Assembly: GCF_030694375.1 (NCBI RefSeq)
Contig: NZ_JAUXYL010000051.1
Coordinates: 1-64,000 of the forward strand
Source: Algoriphagus sp.
Lineage (GTDB): Bacteria > Bacteroidota > Bacteroidia > Cytophagales > Cyclobacteriaceae
Reading direction: 5' to 3'
Length of the DNA: 64,000 nucleotides
In this document: piece by piece, positions 18,095 through 26,535 of the stretch
Position numbering within the stretch: position 1 is the stretch's first letter
How the letters are laid out: the number at the start of each line of letters is the position of its first letter
The notes under the pieces: model-generated
What the model was told of the DNA's origin: nothing
The model's input: the letters and a program-made list of their open reading frames with translations, nothing else
Database searches by the model: none
Position numbers and translations under genes: made by a program

Positions 18095-19270
18095 TTAGAT
18101 TTTAAACAATTGAATAATTGTGTTCTCCCAACAATATTGTGTTTCAGCTTTGAGTCTAGCATTTTTGGAATATTCAAATCTTAATTCACTGCTTCGATAT
18201 AACTTTTCTAAATAACAAAAAAGCTCATCTGGATCATTTTCAGACATCAGGTAACCATTGATTCCCTGATCAATAATTTCATCTGCTGCAACACTATATT
18301 TTCCAGATTTATTACTTATAGCAATACAAGGAAGACCACTGGACATAGCTTCAATATAAACACTACCAAAGCCCTCATATAAAGAGGGTAATATAAATAA
18401 ATCATTTCGTTGATACCATTCCTCAACATTTTCTTGACGACCTACAAATTCAACAATCCTATTTATCCCTAATTCTAAAACCAAATTTTTAAGACTTTGA
18501 TCATAGGGCCCTTCTCCAACGATAGTCAATTTAACCGGAATACTAAAAGAGTTTAATTTTTTGACAGCCAATATAACGCATTGAATATTTTTATCAGGTA
18601 CTAAACGGGAAACTGTAATTAAATTTAAGGTATTGTCGATACTATTGTAAGTATCCTTAGGTTTAAAACGCTGAGTATTTACTCCAGGAGGGACTATTAA
18701 AATTTTTGAGCTATTTTTATTCAACTTGAAAAACGAAAGTGTTTCTTCCATTCTGGCTTTGCTCAGAAAGACATTTTTACTATTAAGAATTGCTCTACGC
18801 TCTAATTTATAAGCGGATATAATAGAAATTTCCCAGGAAATTGTTCTTAAAACGCTTATAAAACCTTTTGTGTTTCTTAATTTTTCTTTGAAAGTTGTTT
18901 GTCCATAAAAAGAAAATGGAGCTGCATTTATATAAACAACATTATTCTTACCAACTATTTTAATCGCCGCTAAAGCCATCGTAAAAGATCTTGCCCACAC
19001 TAGATCAAAACCTGTAAGATTTTTTTTCAACTGGCTCCTTAAACTAAATATTTTACTATAAAAATTAAAAAAAGGTACTTTTTTGTTTTGTTTTAAGGTA
19101 ATTATTTCTGCACCTTTTGGGGCAGCATCAAAGGGTGTAATATCCTGAACATTAAACAGAGTGACATGATGCCCTTGTTTTAGCAATTCTTCTGTCACAT
19201 GATATATGTAAGCCTCAATGCCTCCTCTAGATCTACCAAGTAATTCATATAATATTGCTATTTTCGCCAT
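18095..19270 (-). CDS. Glycosyltransferase family 4
   Basis: 391 residues. Motifs: G-R-S-R-G-G-I-E-A-Y-I-Y-H-V (acceptor-side glycine loop), L-I-T-V-S-R-L-V-P-D-K-N (linker before the donor domain), L-T-I-V-G-E-G-P-Y, and E-G-F-G-S-V-Y-I-E-A-M-S-S-G-L-P (EX7E). These are textbook GT4 features. The start overlaps the end of the toroid-like gene by 13 bp. It likely adds one sugar of the repeat unit at the cytoplasmic face; specificity unknown. Confidence 0.9.
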   Translation of the reverse strand: MAKIAILYELLGRSRGGIEAYIYHVTEELLKQGHHVTLFNVQDITPFDAAPKGAEIITLKQNKKVPFFNFYSKIFSLRSQLKKNLTGFDLVWARSFTMALAAIKIVGKNNVVYINAAPFSFYGQTTFKEKLRNTKGFISVLRTISWEISIISAYKLERRAILNSKNVFLSKARMEETLSFFKLNKNSSKILIVPPGVNTQRFKPKDTYNSIDNTLNLITVSRLVPDKNIQCVILAVKKLNSFSIPVKLTIVGEGPYDQSLKNLVLELGINRIVEFVGRQENVEEWYQRNDLFILPSLYEGFGSVYIEAMSSGLPCIAISNKSGKYSVAADEIIDQGINGYLMSENDPDELFCYLEKLYRSSELRFEYSKNARLKAETQYCWENTIIQLFKI

Positions 19271-20481
19271 ATTTTGTTTTTAATATTTGCGAAATATAGC
19301 AAAATCCTATTTACTGTTCTAATTCTTACATTTGAGGCATGATTTTCTATTCCTGAGAAATTGACAGATTCCATCTTACAGTAACTTTTTTCACAAATCA
19401 ATATATATTTTTCATCATTAATCTTTTCTTTTACAGCCAAAGCAAAAGAGTTAAAAACCCAAGCATCGCTTCTCACATAGAAATCTTTGTTGATTACTAG
19501 ACCTTTTTCCGAAACTATCGGATAAAAATAATCACCATTCCAGGAATAGGTTACTATCCAATCTAAAATTTTTTCTGCCCTTGCATTGTATTCCTCTCTT
19601 TTGTTTTTTAATACTTTTCCAGCCAATATAAATCCAGATGCACAGGAACAAATACCCCAGAGATGAATATCCATATTAACGTTTAAATAAGGTATTATGC
19701 CGTCATTGTTTTGCATATATGCAACGTGTTCTGAGGCAAAACTAATTAATTTGGATTGTAAAGGACTATTAACACAAGTTTCAGCCATACTGTGCATCTC
19801 AACTTGTTGCATTTGATGATAGTAATCAACTTTATCCTTTTGAATAACAGAAAGGTCAATTCGTTTTTGGTCAGAATAGTACCAGAATTTTCCTGGCTGA
19901 TTGGGTATATTACTTAAAACTCCATATAAATAATTTATCATTCCATGATAAATAATCTCTAATTCAGCATCAGGGAAAACGGATATATATACTCCAATCG
20001 CTCCTGCAGCAAACGAAGTTCCATTATATACCATAATTTCTTTTGTACTATAAGGGGCATAAGGTATTGCCCATTTTTCATCAGATATTTTAATTGAATT
20101 GTTTCGAATCCAATTTGAAGCTAGTTCGGCAGCTTTTTTTACATCATCTCCTTGAAACCTTTTATAATATTCAACAATAGCTACTAAACTAACTAATTCA
20201 GGCGATGTGGATTGCCCTTTTCGGTGCAACCTGCCAAAATTAAAGTCATATCCTATATCAAACCCACCATCTGGTCTTTGAATACTTAATAAAATATTGC
20301 AAACATGTGTAGCGCGATCTTTCCATTTAATATCTTTAGTCGAATCCCAAAGTCTTAAACATCCTAATAATGTTTCATATATTGTTTGACTACAATATTT
20401 AACTTCCACTGGGGTAAGTAGTGCTTTTTCAATTAACAACAATAGCTCGCTTTTAATTTTCATTAATACTATATCTATCAT
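19258..20481 (-). CDS. Unknown protein, probable alpha/alpha-toroid fold
   Basis: 407 residues that I cannot assign to a characterised family. The segment at about 70-110, with Q-R-P-D-G-G-F-D-I-G-Y-D-F-N-F-G-R-L-H, then S-P-E-L-V-S-L-V-A-I-V-E-Y-Y, and repeated aromatic-rich amphipathic helices, suggest an (alpha/alpha) barrel as in terpene-cyclase-like, unsaturated-glycosidase or glucuronyl C5-epimerase folds. No signal peptide or membrane helix, so it is probably cytoplasmic. The ATG at 20481 has AGGAG six bases before it, inside the upstream gene, which favours it over a second Met at codon 7. A role in modifying the glycan or a sugar intermediate is inferred from its position between an acetyltransferase and a GT4. 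Confidence 0.55.
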   Translation of the reverse strand: MIDIVLMKIKSELLLLIEKALLTPVEVKYCSQTIYETLLGCLRLWDSTKDIKWKDRATHVCNILLSIQRPDGGFDIGYDFNFGRLHRKGQSTSPELVSLVAIVEYYKRFQGDDVKKAAELASNWIRNNSIKISDEKWAIPYAPYSTKEIMVYNGTSFAAGAIGVYISVFPDAELEIIYHGMINYLYGVLSNIPNQPGKFWYYSDQKRIDLSVIQKDKVDYYHQMQQVEMHSMAETCVNSPLQSKLISFASEHVAYMQNNDGIIPYLNVNMDIHLWGICSCASGFILAGKVLKNKREEYNARAEKILDWIVTYSWNGDYFYPIVSEKGLVINKDFYVRSDAWVFNSFALAVKEKINDEKYILICEKSYCKMESVNFSGIENHASNVRIRTVNRILLYFANIKNKIWRK

Positions 20482-21043
20482 AACAATCTCCTAGTATTTT
20501 AGCTGGAACACCACCTATAATTTTAAAGGATGCAAAATTTTTCGTTACTACTGAACCAGCTGCAATTAGACAACATTCACCAACCTGTACTCCAGCTGTA
20601 ATAACAGAATTTGCTGCTATCCATGTCCCTGGACCTATTGTAATATGACCACCTAAACCTGGACCGAATCGAAAACTTTTGTTTAAAACTGTGTGATTAC
20701 TGCTAACCATTTTTACTGATGGTCCAAGCATTACTTGACTTTTGAAAGTAATCCCACCTCTGATTCCACTTATCCAACAATTATGACCAATATAGACGTC
20801 ATCCCCAACTTCAATTTGATTTATATGCTCAAGTTTTGCACCAATTCCAACTTGAAAATTTTTACCACATTTCTTTAAAAAAGGACGATAAATAAATCCT
20901 CTTAACCTACAACCTCTTGCATCTTCCGGAAAGATTTGCACAAATAGTTCCAATAACCGAAATAATAAACTTCCGCAGAAATTTATTTCAAAAACAATTA
21001 TCCGGTAAATTTTTCCAAAAAACCATCTAAAGTATTTATACAT
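20453..21043 (-). CDS. Hexapeptide-repeat acyltransferase (WcaF/NodL-like)
   Basis: 196 residues with a left-handed beta-helix of hexapeptide repeats over about residues 65-180 (I-E-V-G-D-D, I-G-H-N-C, I-T-F-K-S-Q, L-G-P-S-V, I-G-P-G-T, I-A-A-N-S, I-T-A-G, C-L-I-A-A). His in S-S-N-H-T-V-L is the likely catalytic base, and I-G-G-V-P-A-K-I-L closes the domain. An N-terminal hydrophobic helix (about 12-36) is unusual for soluble members and may tie it to the membrane. Likely an O-acetyltransferase decorating the repeat unit. It overlaps the flippase gene by 8 bp and the toroid gene by 29 bp. Confidence 0.82.
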   Translation of the reverse strand: MYKYFRWFFGKIYRIIVFEINFCGSLLFRLLELFVQIFPEDARGCRLRGFIYRPFLKKCGKNFQVGIGAKLEHINQIEVGDDVYIGHNCWISGIRGGITFKSQVMLGPSVKMVSSNHTVLNKSFRFGPGLGGHITIGPGTWIAANSVITAGVQVGECCLIAAGSVVTKNFASFKIIGGVPAKILGDCYDRYSINEN

Positions 21044-22580
21044 TTTTGTGTAATCTAAGTATTAAATTGGATGCTTGATATTTAATTTTATTTATTAAAA
21101 TAAGAGATATTGCTTCCTCTTTATAAATCAACCAATTCACTACAAATTGAATGAGGACCAATAAACCTAATAAAATTGTATAAAAATAAATAATTTCCCA
21201 CCATGTGCTAATATTTTGATTGTGAAGAACAGAACTTGCCATGTAAAAAAAAACTAAACTCAAAAATACGGGTACAATTGTTGTTTCAAAGGCTACTCTT
21301 AAGGTATTAAAATCCAAAAATACTTTTTTACCTATATATATGCAAAGTGTGCTTCCGACCCATGAGAAAAGAAGAATACGAATACCGGATCCTATAATGC
21401 CAAACTTATAAACTAATATAAAGGATGAAAAGATTGATATAACGGTTAAGGTGGAAATAATATTAGTTAACCATTTTATTCGACCTGTTCCTTTCAATAA
21501 TGCAAAATAAGCTGAAACACCACCATTAAACGCAACTCCCAAGCAAAAAAGTCTTGCAAATGATGATCCATTTTGAGCAAATGCAGGGGTTAACCATTTA
21601 GATAGGAAATATGGAATAATGATAGCTAACGGAACAAAAATTATAATTGAAAAAATAGTTAAAACCCATAAACTTGTCACATATAGCCTTTTCATTTCTT
21701 CACCCTCCTCCATTGAGCTAAACCTAGGAAATAAAGCTTGAGAGACTGCTCCCGTTAAACCTTGAGCCTTAATAATCAGATCTTTTGGAGCAGTTAAATA
21801 ACCCACACTCGCAGCACTAAAAAACACTCCTAAAACAAATTGATCGACGTAGGTAGAAATTTTTTGAATCAAGTCGTTTAAGAATGAAAAAATTCCGTAG
21901 CCAAAAACTTCATGAATCCCGTGCTTCTGAAAGTTTGGATAAAGAGAAATCTCCGGTATCATTTTTTTTGCCAAAAACCCGTAAATAAAAACATCAAAAA
22001 TGGCACTAACTAGTGTTAGGTAAGTCAATCCTACTATACCACCACCTAAAGTGGCAACAAAATACATTGAGGTATAACGAAGAATCATCATTATCAGATT
22101 ATATTTATTTAAAACATCATACCTTTGAACTGCTTCTGGAATCGTTTTAAATGCAGAACTAAACATGGTAATTAAAAATGATGCCCCTGAAACACGCAAT
22201 GCATACGAGGCATTTGAAAAATTTTCGGGACTTAATTTGAATAAACCAATGATATATGTAGAAAATAAAATAATCAGACCACTTATAATAGTACCTGAAA
22301 AAATATATACAGTTAAAGTAGAACCAAGAACTCTATTTACACCTTTAATATCATTTTTTGCGTAGTACTGAGACACATATTTTAATGTCGCTTCTCCAAG
22401 ACCGAGACTTTGAAGCTGAGCAAAACCACCTACCATTAATATAATTGCATAAATTCCAAAATTTTCTATTCCAATTTCTTTAATTAATACAGGAACGATC
22501 AGAAATCCAGCTAAAGCCATTAAAATAGTAGCGGAAATATTCCAAAGAGCATTTGAAAACAGGCTTTTAGGCTTAATCAT
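21036..22580 (-). CDS. Wzx-type oligosaccharide flippase
   Basis: 514 residues with about 12-14 hydrophobic segments spread over the whole length, starting S-N-A-L-W-N-I-S-A-T-I-L-M-A-L-A-G-F. G-L-G-E-A-T-L-K-Y-V-S-Q-Y-Y and S-A-A-S-V-G-Y-L-T-A-P are typical of the polysaccharide transporter (PST/MOP) family. It should move the undecaprenyl-linked repeat unit across the inner membrane for polymerisation. It is the first gene of the AT-rich core after the dehydrogenase gene (73-bp gap). No second flippase in the window. Confidence 0.88.
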   Translation of the reverse strand: MIKPKSLFSNALWNISATILMALAGFLIVPVLIKEIGIENFGIYAIILMVGGFAQLQSLGLGEATLKYVSQYYAKNDIKGVNRVLGSTLTVYIFSGTIISGLIILFSTYIIGLFKLSPENFSNASYALRVSGASFLITMFSSAFKTIPEAVQRYDVLNKYNLIMMILRYTSMYFVATLGGGIVGLTYLTLVSAIFDVFIYGFLAKKMIPEISLYPNFQKHGIHEVFGYGIFSFLNDLIQKISTYVDQFVLGVFFSAASVGYLTAPKDLIIKAQGLTGAVSQALFPRFSSMEEGEEMKRLYVTSLWVLTIFSIIIFVPLAIIIPYFLSKWLTPAFAQNGSSFARLFCLGVAFNGGVSAYFALLKGTGRIKWLTNIISTLTVISIFSSFILVYKFGIIGSGIRILLFSWVGSTLCIYIGKKVFLDFNTLRVAFETTIVPVFLSLVFFYMASSVLHNQNISTWWEIIYFYTILLGLLVLIQFVVNWLIYKEEAISLILINKIKYQASNLILRLHKNV

Positions 22581-22653
22581 ATATTTTAAATATAGATATA
22601 TTAATTATTATCAAGACATTTAAAATAACTACCTATAAATTATTTCTGTTCTT

Positions 22654-23964
22654 CTAAAGTCTTGCATCTACGTTATCTTTTTCCAGAACCGATTTAACAT
22701 CAAACACCACCTGATTTCCGGATTTCTGAATCGGCCAGGATTGAAATTCCTGGTGAGCTACTGCCAGGATAATGGCCGAATAATCTTCTAAATTAGGTTT
22801 GGTCCCGCCATTGATGACCGTTACACCGTATTCATGCAGGACTTCAGCCGGGTCTGCCCAAGGATCATAGACGCAGACATCCATATCAAAAGACTTGAGT
22901 TCATTATAAATATCTATTACTCTGGTATTTCGGACATCCGGGCAATCTTCCTTGAAAGTAAAACCTAAAATCAGCACTTTGGAGTCTAAGACCTTCAGGT
23001 CTTTGCGCATCATTAGTTTGATCACCTCAGTAGCGACATACTTTCCCATGGAGTCATTGAGTCGACGACCGGCCAGTATTATCTCCGGATGATAACCGGC
23101 TTCCTGAGCCTTTTGGGCCAAATAATACGGATCCACTCCGATACAATGTCCACCCACAAGTCCGGGTTTAAATGGTAGGAAATTCCATTTGGTACCTGCT
23201 GCTGCCAATACTTCCTGAGTATCGATATCAAGTAAATTGAAAATCTTACTCAACTCATTGACAAAGGCTATATTGATATCACGTTGTGAGTTTTCAATCA
23301 CTTTGGCTGCCTCGGCCACTTTAATGCAGGAAGCTTTGAAAGTCCCGGCAGTTATAATGGACTTATAAAGCTGGTCCACGTATTCCGCGATTTCAGGGGT
23401 ACTTCCGGAGGTTACTTTCAGGATTTTGGTGACAGTATGTTCTTTATCACCCGGATTGATTCGCTCCGGTGAGTATCCTGCAAAAAAGTCTTCGTTAAAT
23501 TTCAGACCCGAAAATTTTTCCAATACAGGAACACATTCCTCTTCTGTCACTCCGGGATAAACAGTGGATTCATAAATCACCACGTCGCCCTTTTTCAAGA
23601 CTTTACCGATCGCTTCTGAGGCTTTCAGCATAGGAGTCAGAACAGGTCGGTTGTTCTTATCGGTCGGTGTTGGAACAGTTACGATGTAAATATTGGCAGA
23701 AGAGATTGGTCCAACTGCATCCGTTATCATCAAACCCTTTCCTTTTTCCTCTAATTCCAGATATGTTTTGGCCAAAACTTTTTGGAGGTATGCATCTTCT
23801 ACTTCCAGTGTTCGGTCATGACCTTTTTGGAGTTCATCTACCCGCTTTGGATCGATATCATAGCCAATGGTTTTGAATTTTTCTGCAAAAGCAGCTGCAA
23901 GCGGAAGGCCGACATAACCTAAGCCGATAATGGCGATTTTACTGTCTTGTATTGGGGTTAGCAT
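22654..23964 (-). CDS. UDP-sugar 6-dehydrogenase (TviB/WbpO-type)
   Basis: 436 residues from the ATG at 23964. An in-frame TTG at 24045 would add 27 residues, but that extension lies in an intergenic repeat found twice more nearby, and the NAD-binding motif (I-A-I-I-G-L-G-Y-V-G-L-P-L) begins right after the ATG, so the shorter form is chosen. The catalytic Cys is in G-L-V-G-G-H-C-I-G-V-D-P-Y, the form seen in UDP-HexNAc dehydrogenases (TviB, WbpO, WecC) rather than UDP-glucose dehydrogenase. It should make a UDP-N-acetylhexosaminuronic acid. Its base composition is clearly less AT-rich than the flippase gene that follows. Confidence 0.87.
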   Translation of the reverse strand: MLTPIQDSKIAIIGLGYVGLPLAAAFAEKFKTIGYDIDPKRVDELQKGHDRTLEVEDAYLQKVLAKTYLELEEKGKGLMITDAVGPISSANIYIVTVPTPTDKNNRPVLTPMLKASEAIGKVLKKGDVVIYESTVYPGVTEEECVPVLEKFSGLKFNEDFFAGYSPERINPGDKEHTVTKILKVTSGSTPEIAEYVDQLYKSIITAGTFKASCIKVAEAAKVIENSQRDINIAFVNELSKIFNLLDIDTQEVLAAAGTKWNFLPFKPGLVGGHCIGVDPYYLAQKAQEAGYHPEIILAGRRLNDSMGKYVATEVIKLMMRKDLKVLDSKVLILGFTFKEDCPDVRNTRVIDIYNELKSFDMDVCVYDPWADPAEVLHEYGVTVINGGTKPNLEDYSAIILAVAHQEFQSWPIQKSGNQVVFDVKSVLEKDNVDARL

Positions 23965-23984
23965 TGCTGTGGGTAAATTGTAAG

Positions 23985-24114
23985 TGGTCAGTTTGCAGAG
24001 CGAAGCGAAGAGCCTTTCTGAGCTTGAAAAGGCAGGTAGAGCCAAGTAGGAATGAAGTCCAATTAAAGATCAAATTTTAGAATCTCCTTCTCTCTGAGAA
24101 CTCTGTGGTGAAAA
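23985..24114. repeat. Intergenic repeat copy A (partial)
   Basis: First of three copies of a direct repeat whose front half reads CAGTTTGCAGAGCGAAGCG... and ends near CTCTGTGGTGAAAA. Copy A holds only the front half and is followed by unrelated sequence. It covers the region just upstream of the dehydrogenase start. No protein function is suggested; the 60-residue open frame within it is a repeat by-product. Confidence 0.85.
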
Positions 24115-24185
24115 AATGATTCACCGCAGAGGCGCTGTGAACGCAGAGATTTTTTACCAAATAGTCAGTTTGCAGTCGCAGTGGG

Positions 24186-24439
24186 CAGTTTGCAGAGCGA
24201 AGCGAAGAGCCTTTGTGAGCTTGAAAAGGCAGGTGGAGCCAAGAAGGAATGAAGTCCAATTTAAGATCAAATTTTAGAAGCTCGTTTTCTCCGAGAATCT
24301 CTGTGGGGAAATTCCTTTGCGCTTCTTTGTGTTCCCTACCTGCCGGCAGGCAGGTTTGCGGTTACAGAATTACTTACCTAGGAGTGGAAAGTTTGCTGAA
24401 AACTCCAATAGATAGCAGTCCGAAGACTGCATTATAGTG
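24186..24439. repeat. Intergenic repeat copy B, 254 bp
   Basis: Full-length copy: front half as in copy A, then a TTTGTGTTCCCTACCTGCC... middle with an inverted CCTGCCGGCAGG, then AAAGTTTGCTGAAA and the hairpin GCAGTCCGAAGACTGC at 24415-24430 followed by ATTATAGTG. It lies directly downstream of the PIN toxin gene and matches copy C at 25199-25451 almost base for base. Confidence 0.88.
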
Positions 24440-24474
24440 TTCCCGTATGTCTCAAGAGTGTACGAATTCAACGG

Positions 24475-24849
24475 TTATTCTAAGGATATTATTTTGAGAA
24501 TCTTTTTATCAAAGGTATGAAGGATGGTATTGGAACTTTCTTGATGGTAAGCAATGAGTAGCGCATCAGCGAAATCAATTTTATTCTCGGAATAAATTTG
24601 CAGGGATTTAAGAATAACATTTTTATTCTCCATGAATAAGTATTTATACTTTATGAGCCCTCCCAAAGACTCTTTTATATCACTTTTGGGCACCGAATAT
24701 ACTTTCTCAAGAACATAAACTACTTCAGCGAAAATAAAGTCAGTTAGGGAAATTTCCTGATTTTCGATTACCTCCTTTACTATCAAAAACTGCTTTGGAT
24801 TGTCTTGCAGCAGATATCTCAAGATATAATTTGCATCAATGAATGCCAT
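24475..24849 (-). CDS. PIN-domain (VapC-like) toxin
   Basis: 124 residues, the usual size of a PIN-domain ribonuclease toxin. Acidic residues typical of the metal site are visible: Asp5 in A-F-I-D-A-N-Y-I-L-R-Y-L, Glu in F-A-E-V-V-Y-V-L-E, Asp in I-D-F-A-D-A-L-L-I-A, and Asp in H-T-F-D-K-K-I. It is expected to cut RNA when the antitoxin is lost. Its start overlaps the preceding small gene by 14 bp, as is common in toxin-antitoxin pairs. The pair sits inside a polysaccharide locus and between two copies of a 254-bp repeat, which suggests acquisition. Confidence 0.85.
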   Translation of the reverse strand: MAFIDANYILRYLLQDNPKQFLIVKEVIENQEISLTDFIFAEVVYVLEKVYSVPKSDIKESLGGLIKYKYLFMENKNVILKSLQIYSENKIDFADALLIAYHQESSNTILHTFDKKILKIISLE

Positions 24850-25072
24850 GCTTCTCAGTAACTACTTTCTTCCAAATTGTTTCTTCTTCCTTCAATTTAT
24901 TTGCATCTGAATATGTATGCAATTTTCCAGCAACATTTGGGTATCCGGATAATTGATTTTGTTCGGAGAAAGATTCAGTATTAACTTCTACTACAAAATT
25001 TAGTTTAAGAAGCAACTCCTTTAGGTAGGCTTGATTCTTCTTATTATCAACTTTAACAATTAATGTTTCCAT
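24836..25072 (-). CDS. Probable antitoxin of the PIN module
   Basis: 78 residues, ATG at 25072. The N-terminus M-E-T-L-I-V-K-V-D-N-K-K resembles small antitoxins that form a beta-strand/ribbon start, and the C-terminal half has P-N-V-A-G-K-L-H-T-Y plus a charged tail likely to wrap the toxin. I do not recognise a specific antitoxin family. Position immediately upstream with a 14-bp overlap to the PIN gene is the main evidence. The pair likely represses its own promoter, as related modules do. Confidence 0.7.
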   Translation of the reverse strand: METLIVKVDNKKNQAYLKELLLKLNFVVEVNTESFSEQNQLSGYPNVAGKLHTYSDANKLKEEETIWKKVVTEKHGIH

Positions 25073-25198
25073 ATCATTTTTTTTTCCTTAATAATGAATG
25101 TCATATACTTATTGCCTCCACTCTGCATACGTAGTGCTTAGGAGTAGTGTTTAGTGTGCAGTTGGCAATCGCAGTGATCAGTGATCAGTCGCAGTGAT

Positions 25199-25451
25199 CA
25201 GTTTGCAGAGCGAAGCGAAGAGCCTTTGTTAGCTTGAAAAGGCAGGTCGAGCCAAGTAGCAATTAAGTCCAATTTAAGATCAAATTTTAGAAACTCCTTC
25301 TCTCTGAGAACTCTGTGGTGAAAATCCTTTGCGCTTCTTTGTGTTCCCTACCTGCCGGCAGGCAGGTTTGCGGTTAAAGAATTATTTACCCTGGAGTGTA
25401 AAGTTTGCTGAAATCTCCAATGGATGGCAGTCCGAAGACTGCATTATAGTG
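25199..25451. repeat. Intergenic repeat copy C, 253 bp
   Basis: Second full-length copy of the repeat, upstream of the antitoxin gene. It has the same order as copy B: front half, CCTGCCGGCAGG inverted element, then the GCAGTCCGAAGACTGC hairpin. It is preceded at 25157-25200 by a degenerate 7-bp tandem (CAGTGAT-like), and followed at about 25478-25520 by a short GAGTCCTCGACTTCGCTCGGACT element of the kind scattered in Bacteroidota intergenic DNA. Confidence 0.88.
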
Positions 25452-25540
25452 GTCCATTCCGTGTGAACCCCCTATCTCACCGACCGAAGGGAGTCCTCGA
25501 CTTCGCTCGGACTGACATACCGCCACCGCGTAACAATTAA

Positions 25541-26485
25541 CTAATATCCAACCTTCAGCAGGTTATCAAAATAGGCTATCGTCTTCACTAATCCTGTTCG
25601 GAGATCTACTTTCGGTTCCCAATCGAGTTCCTTTTTTGCCAAATCGATAACAGGTTGTCTCTGCATAGGATCGTCCTGAGGAAGTGGTAAAAACTTCAGT
25701 TGGCTTTTGCTTCCGGTCATTTCGATGACCAATTGGGCGAGTTCCAGCATGGTGAATTCACCGGGATTGCCAATGTTCACGGGCCCGGTAAATCCGTCCC
25801 GGGAATTCATCAGGCGATACATCCCTTCGATGTTGTCATCCACGTAGCAGAAGCTCCGGGTTTGGGTGCCATCTCCAAAGATTGTAATGTCCTGACCTTT
25901 CAAGGCCTGAACGATGAAGTTACTGACTACCCTGCCGTCATTGGGGTGCATTCTTGGACCATAGGTGTTGAAGATCCGCATCACCTTAATCGCAACTTTA
26001 TGCTGTCGGTGATAATCAAAAAAGAGGGTCTCGGCACATCGCTTTCCTTCATCGTAGCAGGCACGGATACCGGTGGTACTTACACTGCCCTTGTAGGATT
26101 CGGGTTGGGGGTGTATTTCCGGATCGCCATAAACTTCGGAAGTACTGGCCTGAAGGATTTTTATTCTAAGCCTTTTGGCTAAGCCGAGCATATTGATGGC
26201 ACCAATTACGGATGTCTTGGTGGTCTGAACCGGGTCAAACTGATAATGAACAGGGCTGGCAGGACAGGCAAGGTTATACACTTCGTCCACCTCAGCATAG
26301 AGAGGAAAAGTCACATCGTGCCTCAGAAATTCGAAATTCTTATCATCGAGGAGATGGTGAATATTGGATTTTCTTCCTGTGAAAAGGTTGTCTACGCAGA
26401 GCACTTCGTTGCCTTCACTCAGTAATCGTTCACAAAGGTGAGATCCCAAAAATCCGGCGCCTCCGGTGACTAGTATTCGTTTCAT
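25541..26485 (-). CDS. UDP-glucuronic acid decarboxylase (UDP-xylose synthase)
   Basis: 314 residues, an extended SDR. T-G-G-A-G-F-L-G is at 7-14, S-T-S-E-V-Y-G-D follows at about 113-120, and the catalytic Y-D-E-G-K is within R-A-C-Y-D-E-G-K-R. R-I-F-N-T-Y-G-P-R-M is the substrate-loop signature of UXS enzymes. It converts UDP-glucuronate to UDP-xylose in the cytoplasm, so a pentose may be part of the polymer. No UDP-glucose dehydrogenase gene is in the window, so UDP-glucuronate must come from elsewhere. An 8-bp degenerate array stands directly before its ATG. Confidence 0.93.
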   Translation of the reverse strand: MKRILVTGGAGFLGSHLCERLLSEGNEVLCVDNLFTGRKSNIHHLLDDKNFEFLRHDVTFPLYAEVDEVYNLACPASPVHYQFDPVQTTKTSVIGAINMLGLAKRLRIKILQASTSEVYGDPEIHPQPESYKGSVSTTGIRACYDEGKRCAETLFFDYHRQHKVAIKVMRIFNTYGPRMHPNDGRVVSNFIVQALKGQDITIFGDGTQTRSFCYVDDNIEGMYRLMNSRDGFTGPVNIGNPGEFTMLELAQLVIEMTGSKSQLKFLPLPQDDPMQRQPVIDLAKKELDWEPKVDLRTGLVKTIAYFDNLLKVGY

Positions 26486-26487
26486 GG

Positions 26488-26535
26488 TTGGGTATTGAAG
26501 GTTTGAGAGTTAATTGGTTAAGGGTTAGTGTTATT
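26488..26535. repeat. Degenerate 8-bp tandem array before UXS start
   Basis: Plus-strand text reads as imperfect GTTNGGTA/TTGAGAGT/TAATTGGT/TAAGGGTT octamers ending three bases before the start codon of the decarboxylase gene. One of several arrays of this type, always next to a start codon. Confidence 0.5.

Noticed and set aside
23965..24045. 27-residue N-terminal extension of the UDP-sugar dehydrogenase
   Set aside because: It begins with TTG and lies inside an intergenic repeat present in two further copies; the cofactor-binding motif starts right after the ATG at 23964.
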